A stretch of 64,000 bases of DNA, taken from assembly GCA_022709905.1 (NCBI GenBank), contig JAKLHY010000006.1:124001-188000 (forward strand), given 5' to 3'. This document shows positions 9,117 through 18,673 of the stretch, piece after piece. A program made the translations under genes and the position numbers. The notes under the pieces are model-generated. The model ran no database searches and was not told the origin of the DNA. It saw only the letters and a program-made list of their open reading frames with translations. The stretch's first letter is position 1; each line of letters opens with the position of its first letter. The stretch is from Verrucomicrobiota bacterium. GTDB taxonomy: Bacteria > Verrucomicrobiota > Verrucomicrobiia > Limisphaerales > UBA1319.

Positions 9117-12100
9117 ATGGCGATTTGCACGTGGATTAAGAAAGCGAAAACCATCTTTCTGGCAGTGTTTGCGGCAATGGTCGGAGGCACGATGTTTGCC
9201 GAGCCACTGCAGCAGCCCATTCAGAATGAAATCCCGTCCTTCTTGGCAACACCTATGGACGGATCGATTCAGATCATCCCTGTCGTAATGGTCCAGTTCC
9301 TGCCCACCCCGGACGGTAAGAACCTGGACACAACAAAAGCGCCCGACTTTTGGTGGGATAATCCCAAGACGATCAAACAGATCAGAGAAGAAATCAACCT
9401 GTTTACCCATCGGAGCAAGTTCATCTTGGAAGAAGGAAGCCGATTTCGAGCCTACAAGAATCCCGGCGCCCGCCCCTCTCTGGGCTACAAAGTGATCGCC
9501 AGTTATACCTTTTACCAGCACACCCCTGCCGGCCCCTATTCGTGGGTCAACCCAGACGGGATTCGCGCCTGGTTCTTGGATTACGAGCAAATCATGGCAG
9601 CGATCAATGCTCGTCACTTTGTCGAGGATCTCGGTGTGCGGGAGTTTTGGATCTGGCACGGTTACTTCGACGGCGATTTCCCATGCTTCAAAGCCAACCC
9701 GGGCGGGTTTCGCCTGGAGGATGCGCGCGGGCTGCAGGAGTCCAACATGTCCAGCCCAACCACCGGCGACATCAGTAATAGCGGTCGGTTTAATGATCTG
9801 CCGATCTACAGGAATACCTACATTGTCTATGAATACAATTTGCGCCGGAGCCATTGCGAAGCAATCGAGAACCATATGCATCAACTCGAAGTCATGCTCA
9901 GTCACGTCTACGAGGTTCGGGAGGGCAGCAGCGACTTCTTTTGGAGCATCTTTGTCGGTGGAAACAGCACCCAGAGGATCATGGGGCGTTGCGGCTGGTC
10001 CCATATGCCTCCGAATACAATCGAGAACTACGACTGGTTCAACAAGACCGTTGTGTTCAGCGATATCGCCGACTGGCGTCCCGACGGCGCCGGCGAACGG
10101 CAAGCGGTGGACTTTAACACTTGGATGGGGCGGGAATACAATTGGCCGCTCAGCCCAGCGCCAGCACCTGACAGTTCGTATTGGTTCATTTATTGGATGC
10201 AGAGCATGCCGGGTTTCACCAACGGCATTCCGAACGGCACGAAAGGCATACCCAACTGGTGGCAATTCACCGCTGACTGGGATCAAACCCTGACGCGTGA
10301 TATCTCCGCCCCCGTTCTACTGGCCGGGCCACAATCCCAGGATGTGGCTCTGGGTGGAACAGTCGAGCTCAGCGCTCTTGGAACGGGCCACGGACTCCGA
10401 TATCAATGGATGTTGAACGGTCGCAATGTCCTCGGCGGCACAAACGCCACGCTTCGCCTGGAAAATGTCACTTACGCGGCAGCAGGAACATATGCTGTGG
10501 AACTGGTCAATCTCGGAGGCTCCGTTATCACCACACCGGTCACCCTGACCGTAAATGGAGTGAGCAGTGCCCCGACCATAACCACTGAAACCTTGCCCAA
10601 AGCTCGGTGTGAAACTCCATTCACATTCTCCCTGCAAGGATCCGAAGGCATTCCGCCCTATAGATGGGAGTGGATCGGGGGGCATTTGCCCGAGGGCATG
10701 AGTTTGAGTTCGGACGGAACGTTGTCGGGGATTCCTGCCTTCGCGGGGACCTTTGTTTTCGTGGTCCAACTTACAGACCTCCAGACCATCAAGGTCACGA
10801 AAGAACTGACACTGACTGTCAGGGAAATCCGATCACGCGTGCGGGTTGCCGGACGCACGATCCATACGCTGGCGCTTCAGACGGACGGACGCCTCTATGC
10901 ATGGGGAGGCAATACCGAAGGCCAACTGGGTCAAGGCACCACCAGCAATTCCAGTCAACCGCTGGCGGTGGGATCGGACACCGACTGGATCGAGGTGGCT
11001 TCGGGAGAGAACCACTCCATGGCCCTGAAGCGCGACGGCACCCTATGGATCTGGGGAGGGAATAACCGGGGTCAGTTGGGGAATAACAGCACGGCCCGAT
11101 CGACACGACCGACACGACTGGGTGCAGCCGAATGGGCAACCATCGCGGCCGGCGCCGAGTATTCCCTGGCCGTCAAGACAAATGGCACCCTGTGGGCCTG
11201 GGGGCGTAACGAAGTAGGGCAGTTGGGGCTGGGGCACACCACCGATGTTCGCATACCCACTCAAGTGGGGAACGCCGCCGACTGGCACTTTGTCGCTGCC
11301 AGTGCCGCTGCCAGCTTGGGTCAGAGAACGAATGGCACCCTGTGGGCCTGGGGAGACAACTATTTCGGCAGGTTAGGCAACGGAAGCTATTCGCATACGC
11401 AGGTTCCAGTCCGAATGAGCGCCGTTCAAGACTGGATGGATGCGAGCCTCGGCTATGGGCACGGTGCGGGAATCATGAGCGACGGAACCGTCTGGACCTG
11501 GGGGTGGAATTCCAGCGGCCAGCTGGGCGATGGGGGGCACAGCGATCGGAATGTGCCGGCCGAAGTGGAGCCGTCCGGATCCTGGAAGGCCATTGTCGCA
11601 GGTGCCGAGCACACGCTGGGCATCCAGGTCGACGGTTCCCTATGGGCTTGGGGCAATAACTCAAACGGCAAGTTGGGCGACGGCACACTCATCAACCGCA
11701 GCGTCCCCACACGCATTGGTTCGATGACCAACTGGAGCGCTCTCGGCTTAAGCATCGAGTCCTCCTTCGCCATTCAGTCTGACGGCTCCGTTTGGGCTTG
11801 GGGCCTCAATTCTTGGGGTCAACTTGGCGATAAGACCACGGTCAATCGGCTGCAGCCTGTGAAGATTCTGCCTCTGCCTGCCCCTCCCAGTATTTCGTCC
11901 ATCCCGGAGCAATACATGGTGATGAACCGCACCCATTCCGTGTCTTTCTCGGTGAGGGATACCGGAACGGCTGCAGACCAACTTGTGATTGTTCCATCAT
12001 GCTCGAATACAATCCTGATCTCTGCTGACGGATTGCGCATTGAAGGCACAGGGACCAATCGCACCCTGAACATCACACCACAACCGGACAGGTTCGGGAC

Positions 12101-14780
12101 CTGCCAACTCACGTTACGGGCGACCGATACCGAGAACATGTCTTCCACCCGTGTTTTTTCGCTGACCGTTTACGGTCCTCCTAGTATTACCACGGAAGCC
12201 ATCCTCCCATCCGGCCGCAAAGGAGACGCTTACCAAACGATGCTCCAAGCGACCGGGGGCTTGTCACAGTATTCATGGATCCTCAAGCAGGGCTCGCTGC
12301 CCGGCGGCTTGGCCTTATCCACAGATGGATTGCTCCAGGGCGTGCCCGAAGAGTCCGGATCATTCAGCTTTGTGGCGGGTGTCGTTGACTCGAACGGCTT
12401 GGCCTCCGAAAAGGTTTTTACTCTCGTCCTGCACGATATCAACCACCCCCCGTTGCTCGATCTTTCCGAGCTGTCGATTGTTGAAGAAGGCCACGACTTC
12501 AGCCGCCTTCTCCTGGCAACGGATCCGGATGTCCCAGCCCAGCGTTTGGAGTTCTCGCTTCAAGACGGACCCGACAGCCAGGCCAGTCTTACCCCTGAAG
12601 GACTTTTCAAGTGGACACCGGGGGAAAACCATGGCCCTGGGACCTACATATGGAATGTCCGCGTGACCGATGATGGCGATCCATCGCTGAGCACTGTCCA
12701 ACCGCTCCAAATCGTTGTGCGGGAGGTCAACCTCCCGCCGATGCTTCAACCTGTGGCAGACCAGCGCGTGGAGTTAGGGAGCACCCTCTCGTTGATGCTG
12801 AGGGCCTCGGATGCGGACGAACCCAAAAACCATCTCTCTTTAAGTCTGCTGTCTGGCCCCGCTGATGCCGAGCTTAGCCCCCCGACGGGCCTGCTGGCCT
12901 GGACCCCAAAAGATCCCGGAACCAATCGGTTTTCCATCCAGGTGAGCGACGACGGCACTCCCCCATTGCAGAGCACCATGAGCTTTGTCGTTGTTGTTGT
13001 CGAACCTGAGTTGCCTCCAACGATAGTACTCAGCCCCACAAACCAAGTCGTTCTTGTGGGAGGCACCGTAACCTGGACGGCCCAGGCCGAAGGATCCGAG
13101 CCGCTTTTGTATGAGTGGCTTTTCGAGGATGCCATCGTGCAAGCGGGACCTGAGGCGTCCCTGGTCTTAACCAATGTCCAACTCCAGCATGCCGGCACTT
13201 ACCATGTTCTTGTTCGCAACGATAAAGACCAGGTCGTAAGCGCGCCATTCATTTTGGATGTCCATCAGCAAATACAAGGCGTTGCAGTCGATGGCTACAT
13301 TGTCAATGGCACGGTGTTCCTTGATGCCAACCGTAACGGCATTCTGAACGAATCAGAACCCAGGACGCAAACGGATCGCAAGGGCCGTTTCAGCCTGACC
13401 TTTGATCCTGCAGTTTACGACCTGAATCACGACGGGGTGATCAATCCTGCTGAAGGATGCTGGGTACTGACAGGAGGCTTTGATCTCGCAACCGGCCTGC
13501 CCACGCATACTCCCCTCACCGCTCCGCTGGACGCCCGCGTGATTACACCTCTGACCACTCTGCTGCAGGCCATGACGGATCAGGTCCCTCCCAGTGCTCT
13601 GCCGGAAGCCCAAACCATCCTGCGAGCCGCATTCGGACTCCCGGATTCGATCAATCTGCTCACCTTTGAACCCCTAGCGGAAGCGTGGTCAAATCAACCC
13701 GCCGGCCCGGCAGTGCTGGCCGCCGGCGCCCAAGTTCAGAACACCATTTCAACGATTGCTCAAATTGTGGCTGATCCAGCCTCTCCGGGCGTGATGCTGC
13801 AGGCTGCATCTAACCTGACGGCCCAATTGTCAACTTTGGTGCGCATGAATACCCCTGTGAGCCTTTCGCAACCTCAGCTTGTGCAGTCGTTGCTCGAGCA
13901 TTGTGCGAGCCAGTTTGGGGCGAGCCATAGTTATGCTACCCTTGAAACAACCGTCGCAATTATCGGCGCAGGCAACCAACTGCTGGCCACAGCCGGCGGC
14001 GATGGCGCTGAACCTGGGTCCGCGATGGAAGAGGTTAGCCGAATTTTGGGTCTACTGGCAGGACCTGTGACGAAGGACTTGATCCAAGCCTGGCGCAATC
14101 CGGAGGCCTCAGTTCTGCTGGCAAAGTATTCTGCCGAAGGACTGATCCTTTTGTCCAAAGAAGCCCCCGTCGGGGATCTGACGGGAGACAACCAGCGGCC
14201 CGGCACTTTCTCGTTCAGCGCCAGAACCTACCAGGTCGCTGAGAATGGATCTTTCCTGGTTCCAATCACGGTGTATCGCCATCAAGGCAATAACGGGGCA
14301 GTCGATCTAAGAATTACCCTTGAAGATGGATCGGCAAGTTTCTTGAATGGGGATTATCTGACCAACGTCATAGCGTTGTCTTTCCAAGATGGCGAGTTGA
14401 GTAAGACCCTTGATTGGCACCGGGTGCTAAATAATGACAGCGCCCCTGAATCCGATGAAACTCTGAGCCTTAAGCTCTCGACTATGGATGGAACCCCGGC
14501 AGATGTCGTTTTGGGAACTCCCTCGATTGCCACGGTGACGATAGTCGATGACGACCGAATCTTCACGCCGCCGCGACTCGAGGTTGTTACTCAAACCGAT
14601 GCCACGCTGCACCTTCGGATTCACGCCAACCCGGGTCAGCAAATTGTGCTGCAGTCCTCGGCAGACCTATCCACATGGGATGAGGCAAGCAACCTCATCA
14701 TGCCTGGCGAATTTGTTGATTCGCAACACGCTATTCCGACTTCTGGGAGCCGTTTTTTCCGAGTGAAGGTCGTCCCTTAG
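9117..14780 (+). CDS. Giant secreted mosaic protein: novel N-domain, Ig-like, seven RCC1 repeats, cadherin-like, Calx-beta
   Basis: 1887 residues with an N-terminal signal (AKTIFLAVFAAMVGGTMFA). Domains by rough position: 30-395 a domain I do not recognise, rich in Trp/His (FWIWHGYFDGDF, ENHMHQLEVMLSHV, GRCGWSHMPPNT); 400-478 Ig-like; 485-570 a putative-Ig (He_PIG) domain; 575-918 seven RCC1 repeats (LWAWGxNxxGQLGxG); 1021-1105 a second He_PIG; 1108-1300 two cadherin-like domains (DPDVPAQRLEFSL, DADEPKNHLSLSL); 1300-1385 Ig; 1390-1560 an SdrD/adhesin-like region (GTVFLDANRNGILNESEP, DLNHDGVINPAEG); 1696-1813 Calx-beta (GTFSFSARTYQVAENG). The C-terminal tail ends SGSRFFRVKVVP. It is most likely a cell-surface or released adhesin-like protein. 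The N-domain could be catalytic, which is speculation. Confidence 0.85.
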   Translation: MAICTWIKKAKTIFLAVFAAMVGGTMFAEPLQQPIQNEIPSFLATPMDGSIQIIPVVMVQFLPTPDGKNLDTTKAPDFWWDNPKTIKQIREEINLFTHRSKFILEEGSRFRAYKNPGARPSLGYKVIASYTFYQHTPAGPYSWVNPDGIRAWFLDYEQIMAAINARHFVEDLGVREFWIWHGYFDGDFPCFKANPGGFRLEDARGLQESNMSSPTTGDISNSGRFNDLPIYRNTYIVYEYNLRRSHCEAIENHMHQLEVMLSHVYEVREGSSDFFWSIFVGGNSTQRIMGRCGWSHMPPNTIENYDWFNKTVVFSDIADWRPDGAGERQAVDFNTWMGREYNWPLSPAPAPDSSYWFIYWMQSMPGFTNGIPNGTKGIPNWWQFTADWDQTLTRDISAPVLLAGPQSQDVALGGTVELSALGTGHGLRYQWMLNGRNVLGGTNATLRLENVTYAAAGTYAVELVNLGGSVITTPVTLTVNGVSSAPTITTETLPKARCETPFTFSLQGSEGIPPYRWEWIGGHLPEGMSLSSDGTLSGIPAFAGTFVFVVQLTDLQTIKVTKELTLTVREIRSRVRVAGRTIHTLALQTDGRLYAWGGNTEGQLGQGTTSNSSQPLAVGSDTDWIEVASGENHSMALKRDGTLWIWGGNNRGQLGNNSTARSTRPTRLGAAEWATIAAGAEYSLAVKTNGTLWAWGRNEVGQLGLGHTTDVRIPTQVGNAADWHFVAASAAASLGQRTNGTLWAWGDNYFGRLGNGSYSHTQVPVRMSAVQDWMDASLGYGHGAGIMSDGTVWTWGWNSSGQLGDGGHSDRNVPAEVEPSGSWKAIVAGAEHTLGIQVDGSLWAWGNNSNGKLGDGTLINRSVPTRIGSMTNWSALGLSIESSFAIQSDGSVWAWGLNSWGQLGDKTTVNRLQPVKILPLPAPPSISSIPEQYMVMNRTHSVSFSVRDTGTAADQLVIVPSCSNTILISADGLRIEGTGTNRTLNITPQPDRFGTCQLTLRATDTENMSSTRVFSLTVYGPPSITTEAILPSGRKGDAYQTMLQATGGLSQYSWILKQGSLPGGLALSTDGLLQGVPEESGSFSFVAGVVDSNGLASEKVFTLVLHDINHPPLLDLSELSIVEEGHDFSRLLLATDPDVPAQRLEFSLQDGPDSQASLTPEGLFKWTPGENHGPGTYIWNVRVTDDGDPSLSTVQPLQIVVREVNLPPMLQPVADQRVELGSTLSLMLRASDADEPKNHLSLSLLSGPADAELSPPTGLLAWTPKDPGTNRFSIQVSDDGTPPLQSTMSFVVVVVEPELPPTIVLSPTNQVVLVGGTVTWTAQAEGSEPLLYEWLFEDAIVQAGPEASLVLTNVQLQHAGTYHVLVRNDKDQVVSAPFILDVHQQIQGVAVDGYIVNGTVFLDANRNGILNESEPRTQTDRKGRFSLTFDPAVYDLNHDGVINPAEGCWVLTGGFDLATGLPTHTPLTAPLDARVITPLTTLLQAMTDQVPPSALPEAQTILRAAFGLPDSINLLTFEPLAEAWSNQPAGPAVLAAGAQVQNTISTIAQIVADPASPGVMLQAASNLTAQLSTLVRMNTPVSLSQPQLVQSLLEHCASQFGASHSYATLETTVAIIGAGNQLLATAGGDGAEPGSAMEEVSRILGLLAGPVTKDLIQAWRNPEASVLLAKYSAEGLILLSKEAPVGDLTGDNQRPGTFSFSARTYQVAENGSFLVPITVYRHQGNNGAVDLRITLEDGSASFLNGDYLTNVIALSFQDGELSKTLDWHRVLNNDSAPESDETLSLKLSTMDGTPADVVLGTPSIATVTIVDDDRIFTPPRLEVVTQTDATLHLRIHANPGQQIVLQSSADLSTWDEASNLIMPGEFVDSQHAIPTSGSRFFRVKVVP
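10840..11870 (+). repeat. Seven tandem RCC1-type coding repeats
   Basis: About 150-bp units inside the giant secreted gene, each encoding xxxLxxDGxLWAWGxNxxGQLGxGt. Two units share an identical 23-base stretch (11181-11203 and 11331-11353) exactly 150 bases apart, which suggests recent unit duplication. Seven units are enough for a full beta-propeller. Confidence 0.85.
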
Positions 14781-14861
14781 CACAATAGTGTCCGTTCTGA
14801 ACTCGAAACGAACGAGCCTTCACCATTGAAAACAGCGAGAAGATTGCCGGTCTAATTCCTT

Positions 14862-16616
14862 TCAACAGATGCGATCGGCTTTCAGCCAGAGCGTCTCATA
14901 GGCGCCAAGCTGAATGCCGGCGCCTATCGAATCTCCTGCCCCCGCCTTTCCATAACGCCGCCCCGTCCACAAATCTGTCCAGGCATGCGAGGATTCCAAA
15001 CCACCGAGGCCATCCGATAAGCGCACGGTCTGGTCCGAAACGTTGTGCAAACAAACCACACGTTCTGTCGGATCGGAAGGATTCCGGCAAATGGCAAACA
15101 CCCGAGGATCGAGGGCCAAGACCTCTTGCGCGGCCCGCGGATGAAACGCGCTCTGGCTGCGGCGGACCTCCAGGAGTTTCTCGAATCCCCGAAAAACGAG
15201 GGCGCGAATCGAATCCGACTCGGCCAGCTCGGCTTCGATTTGTCGGCCCTTCAGTTTTTGGCGGTTGATCCGGCGAGGAATGCCGCTTGTCTCGGCGCCA
15301 GCCCGGTCGCCTCGTGAGCCAAACAGGGAATGAAAATAAATCCCGGGAACACCCTGGAGGCTAAACATCATGGCATGCGCGGTCAGCGTCTTGCGCGCCG
15401 CCAATTCCTTCGGCTCGGCCGAGAGGGGATTCGAGAGCGCATCCAGGAAGTTGATGTTCATTTCATATGGCAATCGAGATCCATCCGGCATGTCCTTGTA
15501 GGAAATAAATCCTCCGTGCTCGAGGGTTCGCGACACCAACGCGTCGATCTCCGTCTCGTCCAGCAGACCGCGAGCCGGATTGAGCCCAATCCCATCATGC
15601 GACGCCAAAAAATTGAAGAAGGTCACCCGGTCTGAAGGCAAAACCAACGATTGCGCCCAACGGCTGAGCTTCTCGGCATGGCCGGTGGACATGGCGTGCA
15701 GCACCAATGGCGGCAAAGCGAAATTGTAAACCAGCTGCGCCTCGTTTTCGCCGTCTCCCAGGTAGGACAGGTTGTCCGCGTGCGGCACATTCGTCTCGGT
15801 AATGAGCAAAACATGGGGAGCGATTTCATCCAGGATAGCGCGCCAGAGCTGGACGACTTGATGCGTTTGCCGCAGATGAAGGCAATTGGTGCCAATCTCT
15901 TTCCAAAGAAAAGCGATGGCATCCAACCGGATGAATCTTGCGCCCTGGGATGCATAGAATAACAGCGCCTCCACCGTGGCCAGCAAAACCTCTGGACTCT
16001 TGTAGTTCAGGTCCACCTGGTCGGCGCTGAATGTGGTCCACACCCGCTTGGGGCCTTCAACGGTCACAACCTCTGTCAGCAAGGGCAACGCCCGAGGACG
16101 CACCACCTTGGAAAGATCGGGATGATTTTCCACGGTGATGAAAAAGTCCCGGTATCGAGGTTCTCCCGCCAAAAAACCTCGGAACCACGCCCCCTGAGCC
16201 GAGACATGATTAAACACGCCATCCATCATCAGATCGAAGCGGGCGCCGAGTTCCGCAACATCGTTCCATGCGCCAAAGGCCGGATCAACAGCCAGATAGT
16301 CCTGGACGGAAAAACCGTCGTCCGAAGACGACGGATAAAACGGCAGCAAGTGAACTCCGCTGATCCTGTCGCCGAGGTGGCGTTCGCAAAATCGGGCCAG
16401 GGCGCGTAAAGGAGGCACTCCCGGCTCCGTCACTTGGTCGGCATAGGTGATCAGCAGGACATCGCGTTCGGTTAAGGCCATGTCCCGTCCCCTCGCAAGG
16501 CCAACCCGGATATTCTGTCCAATCCGCGCTCCGAGATTTCGGATCTCGAGCGCGATCCGGTCTCCCACCGAGGCCCCGTACAGGCTCGTCAATAGTGTTT
16601 CGATTCGTGGATTCAT
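14862..16616 (-). CDS. GH13_18-type sugar phosphorylase (candidate glucosylglycerate phosphorylase; sucrose phosphorylase family)
   Basis: 584 residues. The (beta/alpha)8 fold of sucrose-phosphorylase-like GH13 is clear: HLLPFYPSSSDDGFSVQDY, DLMMDGVFNHVS, the nucleophile Asp in FIRLDAIAFLWKE, the acid/base Glu in LITETNVPH and the third Asp in ASHDGIGL. The absence of a signal peptide puts it in the cytoplasm. GH13_18 enzymes split alpha-glucosides with phosphate to give glucose 1-phosphate; known substrates include sucrose, glucosylglycerol and glucosylglycerate. The gpgS-like gene two positions upstream on the same strand makes glucosylglycerate the best guess, giving a synthesis/recycling pair. 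Sucrose cannot be excluded from sequence alone. Confidence 0.8.
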   Translation of the reverse strand: MNPRIETLLTSLYGASVGDRIALEIRNLGARIGQNIRVGLARGRDMALTERDVLLITYADQVTEPGVPPLRALARFCERHLGDRISGVHLLPFYPSSSDDGFSVQDYLAVDPAFGAWNDVAELGARFDLMMDGVFNHVSAQGAWFRGFLAGEPRYRDFFITVENHPDLSKVVRPRALPLLTEVVTVEGPKRVWTTFSADQVDLNYKSPEVLLATVEALLFYASQGARFIRLDAIAFLWKEIGTNCLHLRQTHQVVQLWRAILDEIAPHVLLITETNVPHADNLSYLGDGENEAQLVYNFALPPLVLHAMSTGHAEKLSRWAQSLVLPSDRVTFFNFLASHDGIGLNPARGLLDETEIDALVSRTLEHGGFISYKDMPDGSRLPYEMNINFLDALSNPLSAEPKELAARKTLTAHAMMFSLQGVPGIYFHSLFGSRGDRAGAETSGIPRRINRQKLKGRQIEAELAESDSIRALVFRGFEKLLEVRRSQSAFHPRAAQEVLALDPRVFAICRNPSDPTERVVCLHNVSDQTVRLSDGLGGLESSHAWTDLWTGRRYGKAGAGDSIGAGIQLGAYETLWLKADRIC

Positions 16617-16948
16617 CTTTCAGATTTCACTTTCGCCGACATTCCCGTGCGCAGTCCCGGTCTCCCGTGGATCATCCTCGAATCGCCCATCATGATCATG
16701 ATCCACATGAGAATCGTCGAGATCACGGGAATCCCCACGGCCTCCAGTTCGCTGCTGCGACGGGCGCTGGTCGGCTGGCCCGTTCTGGGATCGGCTGTGA
16801 CCAAGGCCATGCCTTCCACTGGCATCCAGTGAAACAAATCCTTGATCTGCGAGGCCTCGATCCCCGCCTCCGCCAGCCTCAATCGCCGCAACTCGTCATT
16901 CAGCGGCCGCTCGAGCCATCTTCGGATGTCATCCAGAACCGCGCCTTG
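16613..16948 (-). pseudogene. Remnant of an ABC-2 (NatB-like) permease
   Basis: The frame read from just after a TGA near 16951 gives about 110 residues: DDIRRWLERPLNDELRR, then VEGMALVTADPRTGQ and GIPVISTILMWIMIMMG. This resembles the segment before and into the second membrane helix block of ABC-2/NatB permeases, where the full protein has another 200 or more residues on each side. Homology seems to stop after MIHG, where family members continue with a VIEEK-like motif. There is no good start codon except an internal TTG. It sits between dctQ and the GH13 gene and overlaps the GH13 start by 4 bases. I read it as a deletion fossil rather than a gene; the family assignment is from memory. Confidence 0.5.
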
Positions 16949-16956
16949 TCAAAGGA

Positions 16957-17445
16957 TCACCGGCTCTGAATCAAGGCCTTGCCCGGATGAAAAAGATGAT
17001 ACAACGTCACCAGCATCGCGACAACACAGGAGGCGGCCATCAGGTAAGGCACCCAAAAGACCGGCAGCTGAAGGGTCATGCTGACCTCGCCGTTCGTCCT
17101 CAGCCTCGTCCCGTATTGCATCAGTTGCCAGGCAAAAAGTCCAAATAAAAGCAACAACAATAATCGGATCACGGTGTCCACCACAATTCGCCCGGTGTGC
17201 CCCAAACGATGGAAAAAGAACTCGACCGCCACATGGCCCTTGACCGCCGTGGTATACGGCAGTCCACAGGCCATCGCCACGCCAGCGGTGATCTTGACCA
17301 CATCATACGCCCCGGGCACCGGATGACCGAACTTGCGCAACACGGCGTCGGCGCATGTCACCAGCATCATGATGAGCAGCGAAACGCCGGCAATCCCCGC
17401 CAGATAATAAACCAGCATCCTGAGAGCCTGGGTCAAAGCGCTCAT
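16957..17445 (-). CDS. dctQ: TRAP transporter small permease (DctQ-like), without its DctM partner
   Basis: 162 residues, four predicted membrane helices. The DctQ signature is visible: CADAVLRKFGHPVPGAYDVVK, GLPYTTAVKGHVAVEFFF, then two more helices and WVPY. DctQ is the small membrane subunit of TRAP transporters, which import carboxylated solutes using a Na+ gradient together with the large permease DctM and a periplasmic binding protein. Neither partner is present in this window. The gene starts 2 bases after the stop of the gpgS-like gene, so they are co-transcribed. That coupling suggests a transporter for a glucosylglycerate-type (carboxylated) solute, possibly now broken by a deletion downstream. 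Confidence 0.8.
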   Translation of the reverse strand: MSALTQALRMLVYYLAGIAGVSLLIMMLVTCADAVLRKFGHPVPGAYDVVKITAGVAMACGLPYTTAVKGHVAVEFFFHRLGHTGRIVVDTVIRLLLLLLFGLFAWQLMQYGTRLRTNGEVSMTLQLPVFWVPYLMAASCVVAMLVTLYHLFHPGKALIQSR

Positions 17446-17447
17446 CC

Positions 17448-18665
17448 CTAATCCTCGTTATCGGCCCGCACGGCATCGCGCAGTTGCTCGAGGAAATCCG
17501 GACACGCGGATTCGACCCGGTTCCAATTGGAAATGAGCGGGGACCATAGAGGATCGTCTTGAAAGGCCTTGCTGGCGATTCGAATGCTGCGAACGAATGT
17601 CGCCACGGCGTTCTCCTCCATGTGCCGGGCGTACTTCAGGCCGTTCAAGGCCGAATCGGCGGAATAAAACCTGAGGGTGTCCTCCGCCTGCCGCATGTAG
17701 GCGCTCATGAGGGTGTCGAACAAACCGGCGTCCAGCTTGATCCCCTCGGCCGCCATGCGACGAAAGAAAGACCGGGCGATGTCGGTCGCCATTTTGTTCA
17801 ACCCCTTCTCGGCGTCCCGCGCGGATAGTTCCTGATGTTTGTGATCGTAATTGTCGCAGAGCTCGGACTGGCAGATGGCGCGGGGCGCCGAATTCCGGAA
17901 GACCTCAGCCAGCATGCCAACCTCCAACGCCCAATCGTGCGGGATCCGGACGCGTCGCACCAAATCCACGTCCATCGAAAACTCTCCCGCCAGCGGGTAA
18001 CGGAACGTGTCCATGTACACCAGATAGGGATGCTGGCCAATGATGCTTTTGAGCGCCCGGAGAAGCGGGGTCACCAAAAGACGCATCACCCGCCCATTCA
18101 GCTGTTCGGTGACCCGGGCATAATACCCTTTGCAGAAATCGAACCCGAGGCTGGGATGAGCCACCGGATAGCACAAACGGGCGAGCAACTCCCGATTGTA
18201 GGTGACAATATCGCAGTCGTGCACGGCCACCATGCGGGCTTCCTCGCTCGCCAGCACATATCCAAAACAAGTCCAGACGTTCCGCCCCTTGCCTCCCGGA
18301 CCTGCGCTCAATTCGGCATCTTCAAGCTTGCCGTATAATTGTTGCATCCGGGGCCCATCGTTCCAGAGCAGAACCGGTTTTTGCGGCAACTGCCGGAAGA
18401 AATGCCGGGCCTTCTTCCATCCCCGAAGACTGGCGCCGTCAATCCCCACCACAATCTGTTTAAGATAATCGACATTCCGGAGCTCACGGGCGATTAACTT
18501 GAGGGCCCGCGTCCCCACCTCGCGGATGTGACACGGCAAAATCAGCGCGATGGGAGTCTCCTCGCTGTAATGCATGAGTTCCCGTTCCAATCGGGTGTAA
18601 TCGGCGGGCCCCAAACGGTGCAGCGTGGCAATCGCGCCTGTTTGGTAGAAATCAGACATGGTCAT
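17448..18665 (-). CDS. gpgS: Glucosyl-3-phosphoglycerate synthase-like glycosyltransferase (GT81-like)
   Basis: 405 residues, cytoplasmic. It has the compact GT-A core of the glucosyl/mannosyl-3-phosphoglycerate synthases: IALILPCHIREVGTRAL, VGIDGASLRGWKKA, GKGRNVWTCFGYVLAS, the metal-binding DxD in AVHDCDIVTYNRELLARL, the long GFDFCKGYYARV and GEFSMDVDLVRRVRIPHDWALEVGML acceptor region, and CDNYDHKHQELS. The family joins a sugar from an NDP-sugar (usually GDP- or UDP-glucose) to 3-phosphoglycerate, the first step to the osmolyte glucosylglycerate. It heads a minus-strand unit with dctQ and the phosphorylase. The start may also be Met3 (base 18659). A repeat element sits just upstream. Glucose rather than mannose specificity is inferred. 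Confidence 0.75.
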   Translation of the reverse strand: MTMSDFYQTGAIATLHRLGPADYTRLERELMHYSEETPIALILPCHIREVGTRALKLIARELRNVDYLKQIVVGIDGASLRGWKKARHFFRQLPQKPVLLWNDGPRMQQLYGKLEDAELSAGPGGKGRNVWTCFGYVLASEEARMVAVHDCDIVTYNRELLARLCYPVAHPSLGFDFCKGYYARVTEQLNGRVMRLLVTPLLRALKSIIGQHPYLVYMDTFRYPLAGEFSMDVDLVRRVRIPHDWALEVGMLAEVFRNSAPRAICQSELCDNYDHKHQELSARDAEKGLNKMATDIARSFFRRMAAEGIKLDAGLFDTLMSAYMRQAEDTLRFYSADSALNGLKYARHMEENAVATFVRSIRIASKAFQDDPLWSPLISNWNRVESACPDFLEQLRDAVRADNED

Positions 18666-18673
18666 TTCCTCAA

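Noticed and set aside
9099..10286. 395-codon open frame on the minus strand
   Set aside because: Antisense to the N-domain of the giant secreted protein, which has a signal peptide and sensible domain order on the other strand.
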